From Candidatus Bathyarchaeota archaeon (GTDB taxonomy: Archaea; Thermoproteota; Bathyarchaeia; Bathyarchaeales; Bathycorpusculaceae): 47,440 nucleotides of DNA. A model generated the notes under the pieces. That model ran no database searches and was not told where the DNA came from. It saw nothing but the letters and a program-made list of their open reading frames with translations. This document shows, piece after piece, positions 7,884 through 14,470 of the stretch. The DNA lies in the NCBI GenBank assembly GCA_003141855.1, contig PLNS01000022.1, positions 1 through 47,440 of the forward strand, written 5' to 3'. The translations under genes were made by a program, and so were the position numbers. Within the stretch, counting starts at the first letter, position 1. Each line of letters opens with the position of its first letter.

Positions 7884-8024
7884 TGGTGGGGCTGATCGGA
7901 TTTGAACCGATGACCAACGGGTTTCCCCAAAGTAGACCGCTCCAGAATTTCGTCATCCCCTAACGGGTCAAGCAATCTAATGCTTTCTGGAGCCCGCCGT
8001 ACTACCTGGCTATACTACAACCCC
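7884..8024 (-). tRNA. tRNA-Trp(CCA), intact, one intron
   Basis: The minus strand gives acceptor GGGGTTG paired with CAGCCCC, a D-arm, anticodon stem GCGGG/CCCGT, anticodon CCA in loop CTCCAGA, variable TGGTC, T-arm ATCGG-TTCAAAT-CCGAT, A73 and encoded CCA. An intron of about 63 nt (roughly 7923-7985) interrupts the anticodon loop near position 37/38. Its CTGGAGC can pair with the exon GCTCCAG, as expected for a bulge-helix-bulge. This is the only complete tRNA-Trp here and lies inside the element that broke the chromosomal copy. Confidence 0.9.
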
Positions 8025-8067
8025 ACTTTAGTTTTAGAAAATAGATACAGATACATAAAGGCGTTTT

Positions 8068-8279
8068 GGCGCGCGCTTCGCTTGCGCGCCTTCGTTCCTC
8101 ATCACTTGCGCTTTCTTTCGAAAAGAAAGCCTTGCAAAGAAACGATTATTCCGTAGCGATGCCCTAAACTCCAGAACCCCACACTCCTTAGGGGTTCTTA
8201 CAAGCAACTGACACCTCGCGTAGCGGATGACCCCTCCTTAAAAGGCAACCTCCCCGCACGCAAGGACTCCGTCAGTTGC
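8068..8279. other. Cluster of four perfect hairpins, no ORF
   Basis: Four inverted repeats lie in 212 bases: GGCGCGC/GCGCGCC (8068-8074, 8084-8090), GCTTTCTTT/AAAGAAAGC (8110-8118, 8122-8130), AGAACCCC/GGGGTTCT (8173-8180, 8191-8198) and GCAACTGAC/GTCAGTTGC (8204-8212, 8271-8279). The last encloses 58 nt. No coding frame is supported. It could be a structured RNA, a replication origin or a recombination site. It is upstream of the minus-strand tRNA-Trp. Confidence 0.55.
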
Positions 8280-8457
8280 ACCAAAAACTGCTTTTAGAAA
8301 AGTATAGCTAAGAAAGAGAAATGAGATAAGATAAAAATAATTTAACTATCGGTTGGTTGGATTAAATTTTAATCTTTCTCTCTCTCTGAATCTTCAACAA
8401 CCACGACCTACAACGACTACGAACTCTAACTCTTCCTTATCACTCTCTCCCACGCAT

Positions 8458-8533
8458 TCGTTAGGTGTCGTTCGTTAGGTAGCTCATTAGATCGTTCGTT
8501 AGGTGTCGTTCGTTCGTTAGCTCGTTCGTTCGC
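8458..8533. repeat. Degenerate CGTT/CGTTAGGT tandem repeat
   Basis: CGTTCGTTAGGTGTCGTT-type units occur twice with further CGTT tetramers, making a low-complexity tract. Its minus-strand translation yields a repetitive Asn-Glu-Arg peptide, which is unlikely to be a gene. It lies between the hairpin cluster and a secreted-protein gene. Confidence 0.6.
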
Positions 8534-8606
8534 TATCAGTAACAAACAAACACACAAAGACAAACAGACACAGACAGACAAAAAAGAAGTAAAGGCAAAA
8601 TTGCTG

Positions 8607-9164
8607 TTACTTATCAAAATTAACTGTGTAGGGAGGCGTAGGAACAGGAATAGGTCCTTCTTGGTTAGTCGTGGGCGCAGGCGAAGTAGGTGGTGTTGCG
8701 ATGGGAGAAATTATTGGCTCAGAGCTTGAGATGGTTGATTTGACGTATAGTGTTAATTGGTAAGTATAAGAAGGTACATTTGAATCGCCTACCAAGATTG
8801 GAAGTTTCTCTACGTTGCTTACCACGATTCGTAGTCCCTCAAAACTGTATTTAGCTCCTTGAATTGCTCTGAAACTTTCGTTTAAGTTAAGAATGAGCGT
8901 TTGTTGCGTTGTGACTTGAAAAAAAGGGTCAGGAGGGGTATTTATTGAGGGAAGCCCCCAGTCATCAGACTTTCCAATTAAAACGAAGATTATGTAATAA
9001 GAAGTATTGCCAAATTTTACAGAGCAAGGTGGGTAAGTCAAATTTGTTAAGGTAATTTTGGTGTAACCTGAGAGCGAATTAGCTACAAAGAATTCATAAC
9101 CAACCATGGCTATAACTACTACTGCCAATAAAAAGACAGCCATCACAATTTTTCTCTTTTGCAT
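8607..9164 (-). CDS. Membrane-anchored extracytoplasmic protein, unknown
   Basis: This 185-aa protein has a basic N-terminus followed by a hydrophobic helix (about residues 5-23, MAVFLLAVVVIAMVGYEF), acting as a signal anchor. The body is rich in beta-type residues and has N-linked sequons such as NTS and NES. The C-terminal 35 residues are a Pro/Thr/Ser linker, typical of archaeal surface proteins. No domain is recognised. It is cargo of the tRNA-Trp element or a host surface gene caught in it. Confidence 0.6.
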   Translation of the reverse strand: MQKRKIVMAVFLLAVVVIAMVGYEFFVANSLSGYTKITLTNLTYPPCSVKFGNTSYYIIFVLIGKSDDWGLPSINTPPDPFFQVTTQQTLILNLNESFRAIQGAKYSFEGLRIVVSNVEKLPILVGDSNVPSYTYQLTLYVKSTISSSEPIISPIATPPTSPAPTTNQEGPIPVPTPPYTVNFDK

Positions 9165-9373
9165 TCAATCGGTTCCTCTATTTCCTCGGTTTATGCTCTT
9201 TATTTCAATGTTGATTTAGCGATTCTACCCATGCTTATTTTTTGCATTTTCTATCTTCATCTAAATAATTAACTGAGGTAACCAGCATATAGTTCTATTC
9301 AAGGAACAGCCAAACAGTAGGTTGTTCCAAACTGAAACACAATTGCAGTCAAGATTTCTTTACTTACTAGAAG

Positions 9374-9481
9374 TTAAAATGTTGAGGTTCTTGGAATCCA
9401 GTCTTTTCTTTCATTTCTCAAATGCTTTGCAAACAGAAGAGCCTCTTCACTAATCAGTATGTCAATAGCATATAGGAACAT
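9374..9481 (-). pseudogene. Short coding-like fragment (35 aa)
   Basis: A 35-codon minus-strand frame reads MFLYAIDILISEEALLF and on to a stop at 9374. It follows the 9492-9638 ORF by 10 bp in another frame, so the two may be pieces of one frameshifted gene. No family is recognised and no ribosome site is convincing. Confidence 0.3.
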
Positions 9482-9491
9482 CGAACAAAAA

Positions 9492-9638
9492 TCAATACGA
9501 ATTTAAAACCAGAAAGTCACCTTTTAATGACCAAAACCTATGTCCGTCAATAGCCAGTGACTGCAACTTCTTTAAAGGAACACTCTCGATACGAGAACCC
9601 TTCCGAGTTGAAATCTTCAACAAAACCGTCTTTTGCAT
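9492..9638 (-). CDS. Small basic protein (48 aa), unknown
   Basis: The minus-strand ORF from ATG 9638 encodes a 48-aa Lys/Arg-rich peptide (MQKTVLLKISTRKGSRIESV at its start), with alternating hydrophobic residues suggesting a small beta-rich fold. A TATA-like GTTTATAC lies about 12-20 bp upstream on the minus strand (near 9650), and another at about 9675. It may be a complete small gene or the front of a frameshifted gene continuing at 9374-9481. Confidence 0.4.
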   Translation of the reverse strand: MQKTVLLKISTRKGSRIESVPLKKLQSLAIDGHRFWSLKGDFLVLNSY

Positions 9639-9777
9639 ACAATCAACCCCGTGTATAAACCCAAAACAGACAGATAAACCTTATATTCCTAGAGCACTAA
9701 ATAGTGCTTTGAGGAGCCAAATATGGAAAAGATAACAAACCTAGACAACACACGAGTAATCACTAAGCCCAATAAGG

Positions 9778-9939
9778 CAGGTATGACGACGGGCTCCAGA
9801 AAGCAAGCACTACAACGGGTTTGCTGACTCCGCGAGGAGAATGACGAATTTCCGGAGCGGTCATAGAGAAACCCGTAAGGTTCAGCTTCGCGCTGAATCT
9901 GGGTAAAGGTCGTCGGTTCAAATCCGGCCGGCCCCACCA
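9778..9939 (+). tRNA. tRNA-Trp 3' part with two introns (attR side)
   Basis: The repeat CAGGTATGACGA (9778-9789) is followed by anticodon-stem bases and loop CTCCAGA (anticodon CCA at 9796-9798), an intron of about 70 nt (9801-9870), ACCCGT (9871-9876), an extra hairpin segment TTCAGC/GCTGAA (9881-9897), T-arm GTCGG-TTCAAAT-CCGGC, acceptor CGGCCCC, A and CCA. AAGGT occurs at both ends of the hairpin segment, so removing about 30 nt leaves a normal variable loop like that of the intact copy; this suggests a second intron. The acceptor 5' strand is missing here (it is at 5219-5225), so the gene is split by the element. Confidence 0.75.
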
Positions 9940-10069
9940 AACTTAATTTTTTCAAAACTAGAGCCTAAAATCGAATTTGCAAACTTATATTTGTAATGCT
10001 TGCTCACTGGGAGGGAGTTTAGTTTATATTTGCTTAAGGTTGTTGCTTACTAGTTAAACCTGGGAGAAA

Positions 10070-10285
10070 ATGCCTCGCTTCGTTAAAGTTATATGTTTCA
10101 TGAAAGATTCAGTGTTAAGCGAAAGTGCGGTTGCGATGACTGAAGAATGGAAAATGAAACTGTCAGAGGGTCTTCCTGTGACGTTAGAAGTTGAACGCGA
10201 TTGGATTGCCAGCGTTTGTTTAGATATCCCCTACGACAATTTGGGAAATGCTTTAGTTAGCAGTTCCGCAAAAGGGTTGGATTAA
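10070..10285 (+). CDS. Small protein upstream of radical SAM gene (71 aa)
   Basis: This 71-aa acidic protein starts at ATG 10070 with a GGGAG site just upstream and a TATA-like TTTATATTT near 10023. Its stop overlaps the radical SAM start, so it is co-translated. The sequence alternates hydrophobic and charged residues (LPVTLEVERDWIASVCLDIP) and ends in a Ser-rich tail. No family is recognised. Coupling to a SPASM-type radical SAM enzyme makes it a possible accessory or substrate peptide, which is speculative. Confidence 0.6.
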   Translation: MPRFVKVICFMKDSVLSESAVAMTEEWKMKLSEGLPVTLEVERDWIASVCLDIPYDNLGNALVSSSAKGLD

Positions 10286-11454
10286 TGAGACGCATTCCGA
10301 TACAGTTCCTTGCTCCAGTGTGTAGAAACCCTGAACTTTTGAAGAGTTTCGCTAGGGGTTCATACAGAGAGTTTGTTAAATCAAAAATAGATTACCGAAA
10401 TGAAGACGGAAGCAGCTCTGCACTTTGGTTACTGAGCCTAAGGATTACGCATCGGTGCAATCACAGATGTGCAATATGTGCACAATGGGGACAAAACGGA
10501 TACAACGCAAGAGAAGATACACCAAAAGTCACCGGAGAAGTTCCACTTGAAATTTACAAAAAAGTAATAGATGAAGTTGCCCCCAAAAAAGTTCACGTTT
10601 ACATAACAGGCGGAGAACCTTTCCTCTACGAACCCCTAGTTCCCCTTGTTAACTACATGAAACAAAAAGCACTAACCGTTCAAATAGTAACAAATGGAGT
10701 TGGATTGGAAAAAAACGCTGAGACCATAGTTGAAAACGGGTGGGACATGATTTGTGTCTCCTTCGATGGTCCTAAGGAAATTCATGACAGATGCCGAGGT
10801 GTCTCAGGGGCGTTAGATACAGCGATCAGAGGAATATCGGCCATTCAAAAAATAAAGAAACAGAAAAAAAATAAAAAACCTGCCATCTTCGTTCTCACAA
10901 CAATCTCCCAGAACAACCAATACACATTAGTTGACACTGTGAAGGAAGCAGAAAAACTACGCCCAGACGGCATGATAATCTACTATTCATGGTTCACGCA
11001 AGAGTGGATTGGACAAAAACACACAAAAATGGCGAATGAACTGTTGGGCATAACGCCTTTTGCGTGGAAAGGTTACGTCCGCGATACTACTAGCTTGGAC
11101 ATAGAGAGAATAATGGAACAAGTAGAAGAAATAAAATCTGGAAAATTCGCTACGCCATTTCTCTTTGTGCCTGACATCAAACTAAAGGATATTCGAAAAT
11201 ATTACACTGAACCCGAGAATTTCTTTGGATACAAAAAATGTATTTCGCCTTGGTTCCAATTGGATGTGATGCCAAATGGAGACACAGTCACGTGCCGAGA
11301 CTTTCCGGACTTTGTTACAGGGAACATCAAGGAAACAAGTATCTCGGATATCTACAACAGTGAAAAACACCGTAAATTCAGACGAGCCTTACGAAGCTGT
11401 GAAAATGGCGTTTTTCCAATATGCTCTCGTTGCTGCGGTTTGATGGGGTATTAA
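10285..11454 (+). CDS. Radical SAM protein with SPASM-like C-terminal cluster
   Basis: This 389-aa enzyme has the CX3CX2C motif at C58, C62 and C65 (THRCNHRCAICAQ), which binds the SAM-cleaving [4Fe-4S] cluster, and GGEPFL near residue 113. The C-terminal part has many cysteines (KKCISPWF, VTCRDFPDF, RSCENG, ICSRCCG) as in SPASM/twitch domains that hold auxiliary clusters. Such enzymes modify peptides, proteins or cofactors such as PQQ-like molecules. It lies in a tight operon with two small ORFs and a GT2 glycosyltransferase. The substrate is unknown. Confidence 0.85.
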   Translation: MRRIPIQFLAPVCRNPELLKSFARGSYREFVKSKIDYRNEDGSSSALWLLSLRITHRCNHRCAICAQWGQNGYNAREDTPKVTGEVPLEIYKKVIDEVAPKKVHVYITGGEPFLYEPLVPLVNYMKQKALTVQIVTNGVGLEKNAETIVENGWDMICVSFDGPKEIHDRCRGVSGALDTAIRGISAIQKIKKQKKNKKPAIFVLTTISQNNQYTLVDTVKEAEKLRPDGMIIYYSWFTQEWIGQKHTKMANELLGITPFAWKGYVRDTTSLDIERIMEQVEEIKSGKFATPFLFVPDIKLKDIRKYYTEPENFFGYKKCISPWFQLDVMPNGDTVTCRDFPDFVTGNIKETSISDIYNSEKHRKFRRALRSCENGVFPICSRCCGLMGY

Positions 11455-11455
11455 A

Positions 11456-11584
11456 ATGATTTTCCAGCTTTTGGGAAAAGTACCTTTGGCAAGATGGTTA
11501 GTTGCTGATTCAGCGAAAAAAAGAATACCAAACAAGCAACAGACTGTTCTGTCAACCAAAAGACAAAAAGGAGCATCGAGTTGA
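11456..11584 (+). CDS. Small basic ORF (42 aa) between radical SAM and GT2
   Basis: This 42-codon ORF begins one base after the radical SAM stop and ends three bases before the glycosyltransferase start. The peptide starts MIFQLLGKVPLARWLVADSA and becomes Lys/Arg/Gln-rich toward the C-terminus, resembling a leader-type amphipathic helix followed by a basic tail. The tight spacing suggests it is translated. It could be a peptide substrate of the upstream enzyme or only a coupling ORF. Confidence 0.45.
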   Translation: MIFQLLGKVPLARWLVADSAKKRIPNKQQTVLSTKRQKGASS

Positions 11585-11587
11585 TCA

Positions 11588-12325
11588 ATGATGGAGCCCA
11601 TAGACGTTGCAATTCTTACAATGAACAGCGAACGAATGCTAAGGGAATGCATTAATTCTGTTTACAAGAATGTGCCAGTTAAGAACCTGATTATTGTTGA
11701 CGGTTACTCCACTGACGCTACAGCAAACATAGCGAAGGAGTTTCAAGAAAAATATGGGAACGTTAAATTCGTCCAAGAAAAAGGAACAAGAGGCAGCGCT
11801 AGACAGACAGCAATTCAACTAGTAAAAAGCGACTGGTTCATGTTCGTAGACAGTGATGTCATCCTGTCAAAGAACTGGTTCGCTGAAGCACAAAAACTCG
11901 TAAAGGATGACGTGGGCGCCATATGGGGAATCGAAATCTGGTCGGTGCTAAAAGGAGCGAAAATACTCAAGCTGTTCGAAAGGGTGACACTAAAAATATT
12001 CGAAAAGAGAGGCGGAACCCACGATATGCTGATTCGCCGAAAAACAGTTGAAGACATTAACATACCATATCACCTGCACACTTACGAGGATGGATACATC
12101 AAGTCATGGATAGACAAAAAAGGCTACAAGGTGCTTGGCGTATATGAACCATACTGCATTCATTTTCGGCCAGATTCGGTGTGGACAGTCAACAAGCACA
12201 TAGAACTCATGGTCAGCGACCTTAAGTACGCTGTTCATCGCCCTACCCTCCTGCTTTCATACGGTTTCTACTCCGCAATCGTCATCTACCAAATCGCCTC
12301 AAGTAAATTCAAGAAAAAAACTTGA
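11588..12325 (+). CDS. GT2-family glycosyltransferase
   Basis: This 245-aa GT-A fold enzyme has an N-terminal nucleotide-sugar half with NLIIVDGYSTDATANIA, the metal-binding DxD as FVDSDV near residues 82-87, and a downstream acceptor region including YEDGYIKSWIDKKGYK. It has no multi-helix membrane domain, so it acts on the cytoplasmic face. It is the last gene of the radical SAM operon. Transfer to lipid, polysaccharide or a modified peptide cannot be distinguished. Confidence 0.85.
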   Translation: MMEPIDVAILTMNSERMLRECINSVYKNVPVKNLIIVDGYSTDATANIAKEFQEKYGNVKFVQEKGTRGSARQTAIQLVKSDWFMFVDSDVILSKNWFAEAQKLVKDDVGAIWGIEIWSVLKGAKILKLFERVTLKIFEKRGGTHDMLIRRKTVEDINIPYHLHTYEDGYIKSWIDKKGYKVLGVYEPYCIHFRPDSVWTVNKHIELMVSDLKYAVHRPTLLLSYGFYSAIVIYQIASSKFKKKT

Positions 12326-12347
12326 TTTTTACAAGAATCGTTTGAAC

Positions 12348-12569
12348 TCAAACAAAGACGCTATTTTTTCTGCACAAAAAAATCACTCGATAAGGAAGCA
12401 ACATGCAGAGTTGTCGGAGTAGCCTCGGCATGTACGAACCATGCTGTTTGCTGCTTTGAACTATGATTTTTTCGTGGAATTGAGGAAGTCTGACTGCATT
12501 TGAAGCGTTAGCCCTCAGAATTTCGCCGTGCCCGGGAAGCATCACATCGAAGTCCAGCTTGGATATTTT
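12348..12569 (-). pseudogene. Remnant of a metallo-beta-lactamase-fold hydrolase
   Basis: The minus-strand frame after a stop at 12570-12572 reads KLDFDVMLPGHGEIL, which matches the late LPGHG histidine motif of MBL-fold hydrolases, then continues about 50 residues to a stop. The N-terminal HxHxDH part is absent upstream, so it is a decayed 3' fragment. The rest of 12326-12676 holds nothing else recognisable except an isolated TATA-like GTATAAATA near 12626. Confidence 0.45.
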
Positions 12570-12676
12570 TCAATTGATTCTTTCTCTTTATCCGCGTCCC
12601 AAGAAGGCAGACGATTTTTTTGATGGTATAAATAGAGTGGGGCTAGTCTTTTTTGAGCACTAGAACTTCAAACAAG

Positions 12677-13261
12677 CTATGGTTTGATTGTTTTTAGCCA
12701 CTCCAAAAAGCCCTCGCGCATCTTCGCCGGATTCTCAAACACATGCACATCCTCCATGCGCTCCAGCTTGCGCACCTGATCCGCCTCTTCTTTGCGCACC
12801 CGCAGCTTCATCTCTTTGCCGTTGGGAAGCTTCGTGTAAACCGTGCTTTCCTTGTAATCGGTGGGCAGAATGTAAACTGGCACGAAGGCTTTCAAACTCA
12901 TAATCGCCGAGTTCGTAAGCAACGTGTCGCCGATGCCGTGGGCAATTTTAGCAACCGTGTTTGAAGTTGAAGGAGCAATCAAGAGGAACTCGTACTTGCG
13001 CATCTGCAGCCAAGCGGCAAGGAAAGGCGAATTAGAATTCACCTCAAGGGTCACCTTGGGGAAACTGCGTTTTAAATCGTCTTCTAAGCGATAAAACTTC
13101 AGCACTGTATCCGCTGCCTTGGACAGGAAGACCTCGATTTCCACAACATCCTCCGACTGCTGCTTTAGATCCTTCATGACGTCGAGGATTTCAGCTATCT
13201 TGTCGCCTGCACCAGTGATGCCCCAAGCAACCTTACGCTTCTTAACCTTACCTTCCGCCAT
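12677..13261 (-). CDS. Archaeoflavoprotein AfpA-like flavoprotein
   Basis: This 194-aa flavoprotein is of the AfpA/dihydromethanopterin-reductase type. The N-terminus KVAWGITGAGDKIAEI is the FMN-binding loop and LLIAPSTSNTVAKIAHGIGDTLLTN is the conserved flavin segment. ATG 13261 is chosen because a GGTGAT ribosome site lies directly upstream; the longer GTG start would overlap it. In Archaeoglobus, archaeoflavoprotein is encoded beside an iron-sulfur flavoprotein and passes electrons from ferredoxin to it; the same pairing here supports an electron-transfer role. A methanopterin reductase activity is possible. Confidence 0.8.
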   Translation of the reverse strand: MAEGKVKKRKVAWGITGAGDKIAEILDVMKDLKQQSEDVVEIEVFLSKAADTVLKFYRLEDDLKRSFPKVTLEVNSNSPFLAAWLQMRKYEFLLIAPSTSNTVAKIAHGIGDTLLTNSAIMSLKAFVPVYILPTDYKESTVYTKLPNGKEMKLRVRKEEADQVRKLERMEDVHVFENPAKMREGFLEWLKTIKP

Positions 13262-13273
13262 ACCAATCACCCA

Positions 13274-13870
13274 CTATTTTTCGCCGTAACGCTCAACATA
13301 ATCAGCAAACCGCTTAACCGTCTTCCGAAGACTCCTAAAACCTTCCTCATCCAACTTTACACTCTCCAAAGTGTCTTTGCTCCAAAAAGTCGCACCCAAA
13401 TTAGCGCCGAAAAAACCGCCGCTAACAGGAATCATGCCGTTGAGAACATAAAAAGTTATGATTTGTTGCAACGCAGCCTCTTGCCCGCCAATCCTGTCGC
13501 CGCCCAAAGCTATTCCCATGCCGATTTTGCCTCGGAAAAAGTTTTTGTCGCTGGCTACTGCAGCTCGGCAACGGTCCATGATTGCCTTGGTTTGGGCGCT
13601 GACTCCGCCATTGTAAACTGGCGACGCAAAAATGATGCCCTTTGCATCTTTTAGCAAAGAGTAAAGCTCTTGCATGTCATCTTTGAAAGCGCATTCCTTG
13701 TTTTTCAGGCAGAAATCGCAGTGAGTACAGAAACCCAAGCGTTTGCCTCTCACCGACCAAAAACGAGTCTCATACCCTTTCTCCCCAAGCGTTTTTAGGG
13801 CCTCTTTTAAAACATAATCAGTCGCTTGTTCTCTGGGGCTACCGCAGATTCCAACTATCATAAGCTTCAC
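13274..13870 (-). CDS. Iron-sulfur flavoprotein (Isf family)
   Basis: This 198-aa flavodoxin-like NAD(P)H/FMN-reductase-fold protein has an N-terminal GICGSPRE phosphate loop and the compact cluster C48-x2-C51-x2-C54-x5-C60 of Isf proteins. SPVYNGGVSAQTKAIMDR contributes the FMN site. Isf dimers carry FMN and a [4Fe-4S] cluster and are linked to oxidative-stress detoxification and electron transfer in anaerobic archaea. It is the first gene of the two-gene operon with the archaeoflavoprotein. Confidence 0.85.
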   Translation of the reverse strand: MKLMIVGICGSPREQATDYVLKEALKTLGEKGYETRFWSVRGKRLGFCTHCDFCLKNKECAFKDDMQELYSLLKDAKGIIFASPVYNGGVSAQTKAIMDRCRAAVASDKNFFRGKIGMGIALGGDRIGGQEAALQQIITFYVLNGMIPVSGGFFGANLGATFWSKDTLESVKLDEEGFRSLRKTVKRFADYVERYGEK

Positions 13871-14026
13871 TAAACCTTAATCTGTCATCTGCATTAAAGC
13901 CTTACCCCCCAAAAAACAGGTGTGGCTTCGGCGAGTTATTGTACATGAGCAACCACACACCTTTAAGTGCCCATATAATCAATCTATTTTGACGCATTTT
14001 TTCTTTGAACGGAGGTGGATTTTTTG

Positions 14027-14374
14027 GTGAAAATTTATACGAAGGACAATCGAGAACAAAAATTTGACAGCAAAGAAGTTGAGGACGACCTGAAAAAGGC
14101 AGGTTTACCTGAAAGGGTAGCAAAAGAGATTGCTGAACGCGTTGAAAACAGAGTTCAAGACGGCTGGACAACTGAAAAGGTAAAGATGGAAACAGACGTT
14201 GAACTCAGACGGCTCCAAGAAGACATCGATAGAGCACACAGCGTCTACAAAAGCGCAAGCCCCATGGGACCCTACAACGTCGGTGAACAGAGAACGATGA
14301 GAGAAGGAGAATACGCGCCAAACGAGAAGCCAATATCTGAAACTAAGGTTGAATGCAGAAACGTCGAAAAATAA
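14027..14374 (+). CDS. ATP-cone-like domain protein
   Basis: This protein of about 115 aa begins VKIYTKDNREQKFDSKEVEDDLKKAG and continues LPERVAKEIAERVENRVQDGWTTEKV, the pattern of an ATP-cone nucleotide-binding domain, followed by a charged linker. GTG 14027 is chosen because the full-strength ribosome site GGAGGTG (14011-14017) lies nine bases upstream; an earlier GTG at 14015 falls inside that site. Freestanding ATP cones occur in archaea and may sense ATP/dATP. No ribonucleotide reductase or NrdR zinc ribbon is attached. Confidence 0.75.
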   Translation: MKIYTKDNREQKFDSKEVEDDLKKAGLPERVAKEIAERVENRVQDGWTTEKVKMETDVELRRLQEDIDRAHSVYKSASPMGPYNVGEQRTMREGEYAPNEKPISETKVECRNVEK

Positions 14375-14470
14375 GTCCGCAAAAACTTGAATCAAGGCGT
14401 TTAAAACTGCTATTTTTAAAAAACAAAAATGAAAGAAAACAAGAGAAATATAGAAGAAAAAGCTTGAGGC

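Larger units (their letters stand above)
5235..9789. mobile_element. 4.5-kb integrative element in the tRNA-Trp D-arm
   Basis: It is bounded by perfect 12-bp direct repeats CAGGTATGACGA at 5235-5246 and 9778-9789; the distance between copies is 4543 bp. It carries a tyrosine integrase at the left end, several hypothetical genes, a HEPN-like protein, an intact minus-strand tRNA-Trp, a degenerate tRNA-Trp fragment and hairpin-rich DNA. Excision between the repeats would rejoin the tRNA-Trp halves exactly. No capsid or replication gene is recognised, so it may be a satellite, plasmid remnant or decayed virus. Confidence 0.8.

Noticed and set aside
8426-8617. 63-aa minus-strand ORF rich in Asn-Glu-Arg
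   Set aside because: It is translated from the CGTT tandem repeat and is low complexity, with no ribosome site.
5219-9939. Functional trans-spliced split tRNA-Trp
   Set aside because: No complementary leader sequences are seen beside the halves, the ends are the element's att repeats, and an intact tRNA-Trp is present.
9689-9955. 88-aa minus-strand ORF containing GPAGFEPTT
   Set aside because: It is the antisense of the tRNA-Trp 3' half; such ORFs over tRNA T-arms are classic spurious predictions.
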